From: JACCXM01 sp046328335
GTDB lineage: Bacteria > Chloroflexota > Chloroflexia > Thermomicrobiales > UBA6265
Direction of reading: 5' to 3'
DNA length: 64,000 bases
NCBI GenBank assembly: GCA_046328335.1
Contig: JAXLWU010000010.1
Location: 1-64,000, forward strand
In this document: positions 61,801-64,000 of the stretch, one piece after another
How positions within the stretch are numbered: the first letter of the stretch is position 1
How the letters are laid out: the number at the start of each line of letters is the position of its first letter
Notes under the pieces: model-generated
What the model saw: only the letters and a program-made list of their open reading frames with translations
What the model was told of the DNA's origin: nothing
The model's database searches: none
Program-made: the position numbers and the translations under genes

Positions 61801-62375
61801 GATGCGGCGGTCCGCAAGTCCATCGCAGGCGGCACCAGGATGATCTGACCAGCGACCTCACCCGCCGATAACTGGACGAACCGGTCGCCGTCGTAGCGGT
61901 GCACGCCGCATCTGGAAAGGGGAAGAAGCCCCCGTTGGCCGTAGATGGGAACGACGATCGAATAGAAGCCAGCGTACGGCATGAAGGCGCCCGTGTCGTC
62001 CCCAGCCGAGTGGCCCACCCATGCCTCGGGGTGGCCGTGGACCTGGGCCAGCAGTTGAAGGTGGTGTTGGTTGATCGCCTGGATGACCCGTGCGTTGCCG
62101 ACGGCCGAGGTGCGGTACGACCCCGGCGTCGTGATCGCATCTGGGGCAATCACCGTCGTCACGATCCACGCTTCGGTCGTCGCCACGCCGGCCCAGTACG
62201 CGATTCCCTCATGCGGCTCTACAGGCGTCCCGTAGCTCGCCACGAGGCCAGCCGTAGCTCGGGCAATGTCCTCCGGCAAGTACAGGCGCGGGGCCGTGAT
62301 CGGCGGACTGGCAGCGGGCAGCGTGTCTGGCGGTTGGAGGTGTCGCGTTCGGATCCAAGTGAACAATCGGGTCAT
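61797..62375 (-). CDS. JAMM/JAB-domain metalloprotease (deubiquitinase-like)
   Basis: 192 residues. The JAMM zinc site is complete: upstream Glu E56 (PHEGIAYWAG) and H113-x-H115-x7-S123-x2-D126 in VHGHPEAWVGHSAGDD. In E1-E2-Ubl cassettes such enzymes trim the Ubl C-terminus or remove the Ubl from targets. The start ATG 62375 follows the E2 stop by eight bases and the stop overlaps the E1 start by four, so expression is tightly coupled. No signal peptide, so cytoplasmic. Confidence 0.87.
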   Translation of the reverse strand: MTRLFTWIRTRHLQPPDTLPAASPPITAPRLYLPEDIARATAGLVASYGTPVEPHEGIAYWAGVATTEAWIVTTVIAPDAITTPGSYRTSAVGNARVIQAINQHHLQLLAQVHGHPEAWVGHSAGDDTGAFMPYAGFYSIVVPIYGQRGLLPLSRCGVHRYDGDRFVQLSAGEVAGQIILVPPAMDLRTAAS

Positions 62376-62383
62376 GATTCGGC

Positions 62384-62845
62384 CTACCCCATCCGCCCCT
62401 GATACTGCGTCGGATGGTTGATCTGGCGTTGAACGAGATCAAACATGCCGCCCAGCTCTTGCATCGTCGGTCGGGCGCTCATCCAGTTCGCAAGCGGCCA
62501 GTCAGGATGAGGGCCGCCTCCTGGCTGGTACGCCTTGCGATTCCATTGGATGCAAATGCACGGCATTGTGTGGAAGAAGTTGCCATCCTTCGGGTAGCAC
62601 CGTGGCGTTCCCCGCTCGCCGCTTTCTGGGTGGACGAACTCGAAGATGGGCGGCTGTGCCTTGTAGCCATCGCAACGCGCTTCCAAGAGGTAGACCTCGC
62701 CGTCGATGGCGCTCCTCAGGCGGACGGTGACTGTCAAATTGGGCAGGTCCGGGCAGACCACCCAACCGTACGTCGCGGCCAGCGGGGCCATCGCCGCGAG
62801 TTCCTCCTCCATGATCTGGCGGCTGATGTCCGGGTCGACACTCAT
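62384..62845 (-). CDS. E2-like (UBC-fold) conjugating enzyme
   Basis: 153 residues. An N-terminal helix with MEEELAAMAPLAATYGW leads into a UBC-like sheet (NLTVTVRLRSAIDGEVYLLEARCDGYKAQPPIFEFVHPESGERG). The catalytic region NFFHTMPCICIQWNRKAYQPGGGPHPDWPLANW carries C96 and C98, with C98 the better-placed candidate. WPLANW and the final helix (MFDLVQRQIN) resemble the tryptophan-rich end of prokaryotic E2-like proteins. It should accept the Ubl from the E1. ATG 62845 overlaps the Ubl stop (ATGA). Confidence 0.82.
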   Translation of the reverse strand: MSVDPDISRQIMEEELAAMAPLAATYGWVVCPDLPNLTVTVRLRSAIDGEVYLLEARCDGYKAQPPIFEFVHPESGERGTPRCYPKDGNFFHTMPCICIQWNRKAYQPGGGPHPDWPLANWMSARPTMQELGGMFDLVQRQINHPTQYQGRMG

Positions 62846-63096
62846 ACGCCACTTCCCGTTTCGGAGAGGATCAGCACCTCGCCGTCCTCGATGCCGTAGG
62901 AGACGAGAGGACGCTGCCCAGCAAGCTCTTCACTCGTCGTTGCCCGGACGAGGACGTAGTTGCCGCCCTCCGGATAACCGAACGCAGCAGCTGCCTGGTT
63001 GGCGGCGTCTTCGGCCTTGGTCTGCTTCGCGAACGAGAACTCGCGGCTGCCGCGGCCGCTCTGAACAGTGACGGTGATCGCGTGATCCGGAGGCAT
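62842..63096 (-). CDS. Ubiquitin-like beta-grasp protein (Ubl)
   Basis: 84 residues: a strand-turn-strand (AITVTVQSGRGSREFSFAKQ), a helix (TKAEDAANQAAAAFGY), then strands NYVLVRAT and VSYGIEDGEVLILSETGSGV. This is the ubiquitin beta-grasp order and matches the small Ubls found with prokaryotic E1-E2-JAB genes. The C-terminus is ...TGSGV rather than a terminal Gly-Gly, so JAB trimming or direct use of a non-GG tail is implied. AAGGGG lies just upstream of ATG 63096; an in-frame TTG at 63120 is less likely. It is the first gene of the operon. Confidence 0.78.
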   Translation of the reverse strand: MPPDHAITVTVQSGRGSREFSFAKQTKAEDAANQAAAAFGYPEGGNYVLVRATTSEELAGQRPLVSYGIEDGEVLILSETGSGV

Positions 63097-63137
63097 CTCG
63101 ACCCCTTCTTTTTCCGGCAAAGCCGAATTACACTAAG

Positions 63138-63153
63138 GCGAACTAGAGTTCGC
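63138..63153. promoter_or_regulatory. Palindromic operator candidate in the divergent promoter region
   Basis: GCGAACT-AG-AGTTCGC is a perfect inverted repeat located 41 bases upstream of the Ubl start and 95 bases upstream of the XRE start. Its size and symmetry fit an XRE-dimer operator. A second related palindrome, GAAC-TTCG-GTTC, lies at 63198-63209, and a half-site AGTTCG at 63185-63190. Binding by the adjacent XRE protein is inferred. Confidence 0.55.
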
Positions 63154-63248
63154 TACTCATGGACCAGTGTACGCTGGGGCAAGGAGTTCGTCAAGGAGAA
63201 CTTCGGTTCGCCATTCTTGACTTCGGCCAGGCTGAGGAGTGGATCAGG

Positions 63249-63623
63249 GTGACTACTGGAGAGCGGATCAAACAGCGGCGAGAGGAGAAGGGCATCCCAG
63301 CAGTCGAGTTAGCGCGCCGCGCAGAGATCAGCAAGGGGTACTTGTCCGAACTTGAGCGCGGTCACGCCGCTCGGCCATCTGGAGCGGTCTTGTACAAGAT
63401 CGCGAACGTGCTCGGCACCACGGTGGCCGACTTGCTGGGCGAGGAGATCCGCCCGGCAAACTCTGCCGCGCCAGCGGCGCTTCGGGCTCTTGCCAAGGAG
63501 GAAGGTCTCCCCGAAGAGGATGTGCGGATGCTCGCCAACATCCGCTTTCGCGGTGAGCAGCCCCGCACGGAGGACGACTGGCGATTTCTCTACGAGTCGA
63601 TTCGACGCTCGATCGGCCGTTGA
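63249..63623 (+). CDS. XRE-family helix-turn-helix regulator
   Basis: 124 residues. TTGERIKQRREEKGIPAVELARRAEISKGYLSELERGHAARPSGAVLYKIANVLGTTVADLLGEE is a complete Cro/CI-type HTH (about residues 2-68) with the recognition helix KGYLSELERG. A C-terminal helical tail follows (LAKEEGLPEEDVRMLANIRFRGEQPRTEDDWRFLYESIRRSI). GTG 63249 is chosen because GAGGAG lies about nine bases upstream and the domain starts right there; ATG 63159 is in frame but has no ribosome binding site. It is divergent from the Ubl operon and precedes a protease gene by five bases, a classic repressor-protease pair. Confidence 0.82.
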   Translation: MTTGERIKQRREEKGIPAVELARRAEISKGYLSELERGHAARPSGAVLYKIANVLGTTVADLLGEEIRPANSAAPAALRALAKEEGLPEEDVRMLANIRFRGEQPRTEDDWRFLYESIRRSIGR

Positions 63624-63628
63624 TCCAA

Positions 63629-64000
63629 ATGAGTCAACGCTGGTCAAGTCGAGAAGCCGCCACAGTTTGTGCAGCGGCGGGGTCGAGCAACCCCGCTGCT
63701 GCAATACAGCAGCTTGCCGCGGATCTGATCGATCTCGCCGACTTCGCCGGTCCGCCGTTTGACCCAAAGCGTCTTGCTTCGATACGCAACGTCAGAGAAG
63801 TGCATCGCGTGCAAATGAGCAGCGCGGCGCGCTTGATTCCCGACGGTGCCTATCTACGCATTGAGGTCAACCAAGACCACTCACCGGGCAAGCAGAACTT
63901 CTCGATCGATCACGAGATCACCCACACCCTGATCCCGACGTACGCGAATGAGCTGGTGGATGACGAGGAGACGGGAACGTTCCAAGGCAGCCGCGAGGAA
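63629..64000 (+). CDS. ImmA/IrrE-family metalloprotease, partial (runs off the window)
   Basis: 124 residues visible from ATG 63629, no stop before the window end. LIDLADFAGPPFDPKRLASIRNVREV is followed by ARLIPDGAYLRIEVNQDHSPGKQNFSIDHEITHTLIP. The zinc motif H-E-x-x-H (HEITH) is in the position typical of ImmA/IrrE (DUF955) proteases. In ICEBs1 and related systems such proteases cleave the partner XRE repressor in response to a signal. The spacing of five bases after the XRE gene indicates cotranscription. The third metal ligand and C-terminus lie beyond the window. Confidence 0.82.
   Translation, partial: MSQRWSSREAATVCAAAGSSNPAAAIQQLAADLIDLADFAGPPFDPKRLASIRNVREVHRVQMSSAARLIPDGAYLRIEVNQDHSPGKQNFSIDHEITHTLIPTYANELVDDEETGTFQGSREE

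Noticed and set aside
1..64000. tRNA or rRNA genes
   Set aside because: No cloverleaf-like stretch with a GGTTCRANNCC T-arm or rRNA sequence was recognised on either strand by eye; a tRNA scan would settle it.

Overview
The window looks like one piece of the chromosome of a high-GC, free-living bacterium, most likely a Chloroflexota of the Thermomicrobia type. This is an inference. It rests on the base composition, a cyanophycin synthetase, several F420-type luciferase-like oxidoreductases, lineage-style exported proteins sharing an 'FDxLxRxxG...RR' leader, and many dispersed palindromic intergenic repeats. No rRNA, tRNA or CRISPR array was seen.

Layout. 0.1-2.8 kb: cyanophycin synthetase (cphA), split by one base. 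2.8-3.3 kb: a four-helix-bundle (S23-type) gene enclosed in a long inverted repeat. 3.3-8.2 kb: an MDR dehydrogenase carrying an in-frame palindromic insert, an LLM oxidoreductase, a decayed DUF1772-like gene and a CPA1 Na+/H+ antiporter. 8.5-13.5 kb: a Cys-rich exported protein, a broken DUF805 gene, a single-domain response regulator, a frameshifted tatC, a GlsB-type membrane protein, an SH3 protein and a tiny Cys protein. 13.9-17.7 kb: an oligopeptide-type ABC importer without ATPase genes. 17.9-28.1 kb: a Cys-rich exported protein, a ChrB-N regulator with an orphan ABC permease, two CDF-family cation transporters, PRC/YsnF and DUF3309 stress-type proteins, an LLM oxidoreductase, an NTF2-like protein and chromate transporter chrA. 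28.3-41.3 kb: an M20 peptidase, three parallel beta-helix exported proteins, a second LLM paralogue, an ArsR-SRPBCC-DHFR operon, an ArsB-type permease with a Usp, and a cupin-like protein. 41.6-50.1 kb: a sugar ABC importer (again without an ATPase) with a TIM-barrel epimerase, MarR-MFS, a VUT transporter and a catalytically altered serine hydrolase. 50.5-60.3 kb: methyltransferase, cupin, metallo-hydrolase, YggX, formyltransferase, PAP2, pentapeptide and GNAT genes, and a PQQ sugar dehydrogenase fused to a cupredoxin.

The most interesting part is the last 3.6 kb (60.4-64.0 kb). It is a compact, translationally coupled operon encoding a ubiquitin-like protein, an E2-like enzyme, a JAMM/JAB peptidase and an E1-like ThiF enzyme. 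It is transcribed divergently from an XRE repressor and an ImmA/IrrE-type metalloprotease that runs off the window. A perfect palindrome lies in the divergent promoter region. The module resembles prokaryotic ubiquitin-like conjugation cassettes, some of which act in antiphage defence (Bil, CBASS Cap2/Cap3), with a self-contained repressor-protease switch attached.

A second unusual theme is a family of palindromic elements (2.8-3.3, 45.9-46.2 and 53.2-53.3 kb). They are built from 'TCAGGGGGTG' spacers alternating with micro-hairpins that have TNC triloops and covarying stems. One copy carries the S23 gene where the other two have only a short loop. Several genes are interrupted by single-base indels in or near short C or G runs. 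Recent decay and base-level assembly error cannot be separated from this sequence alone.
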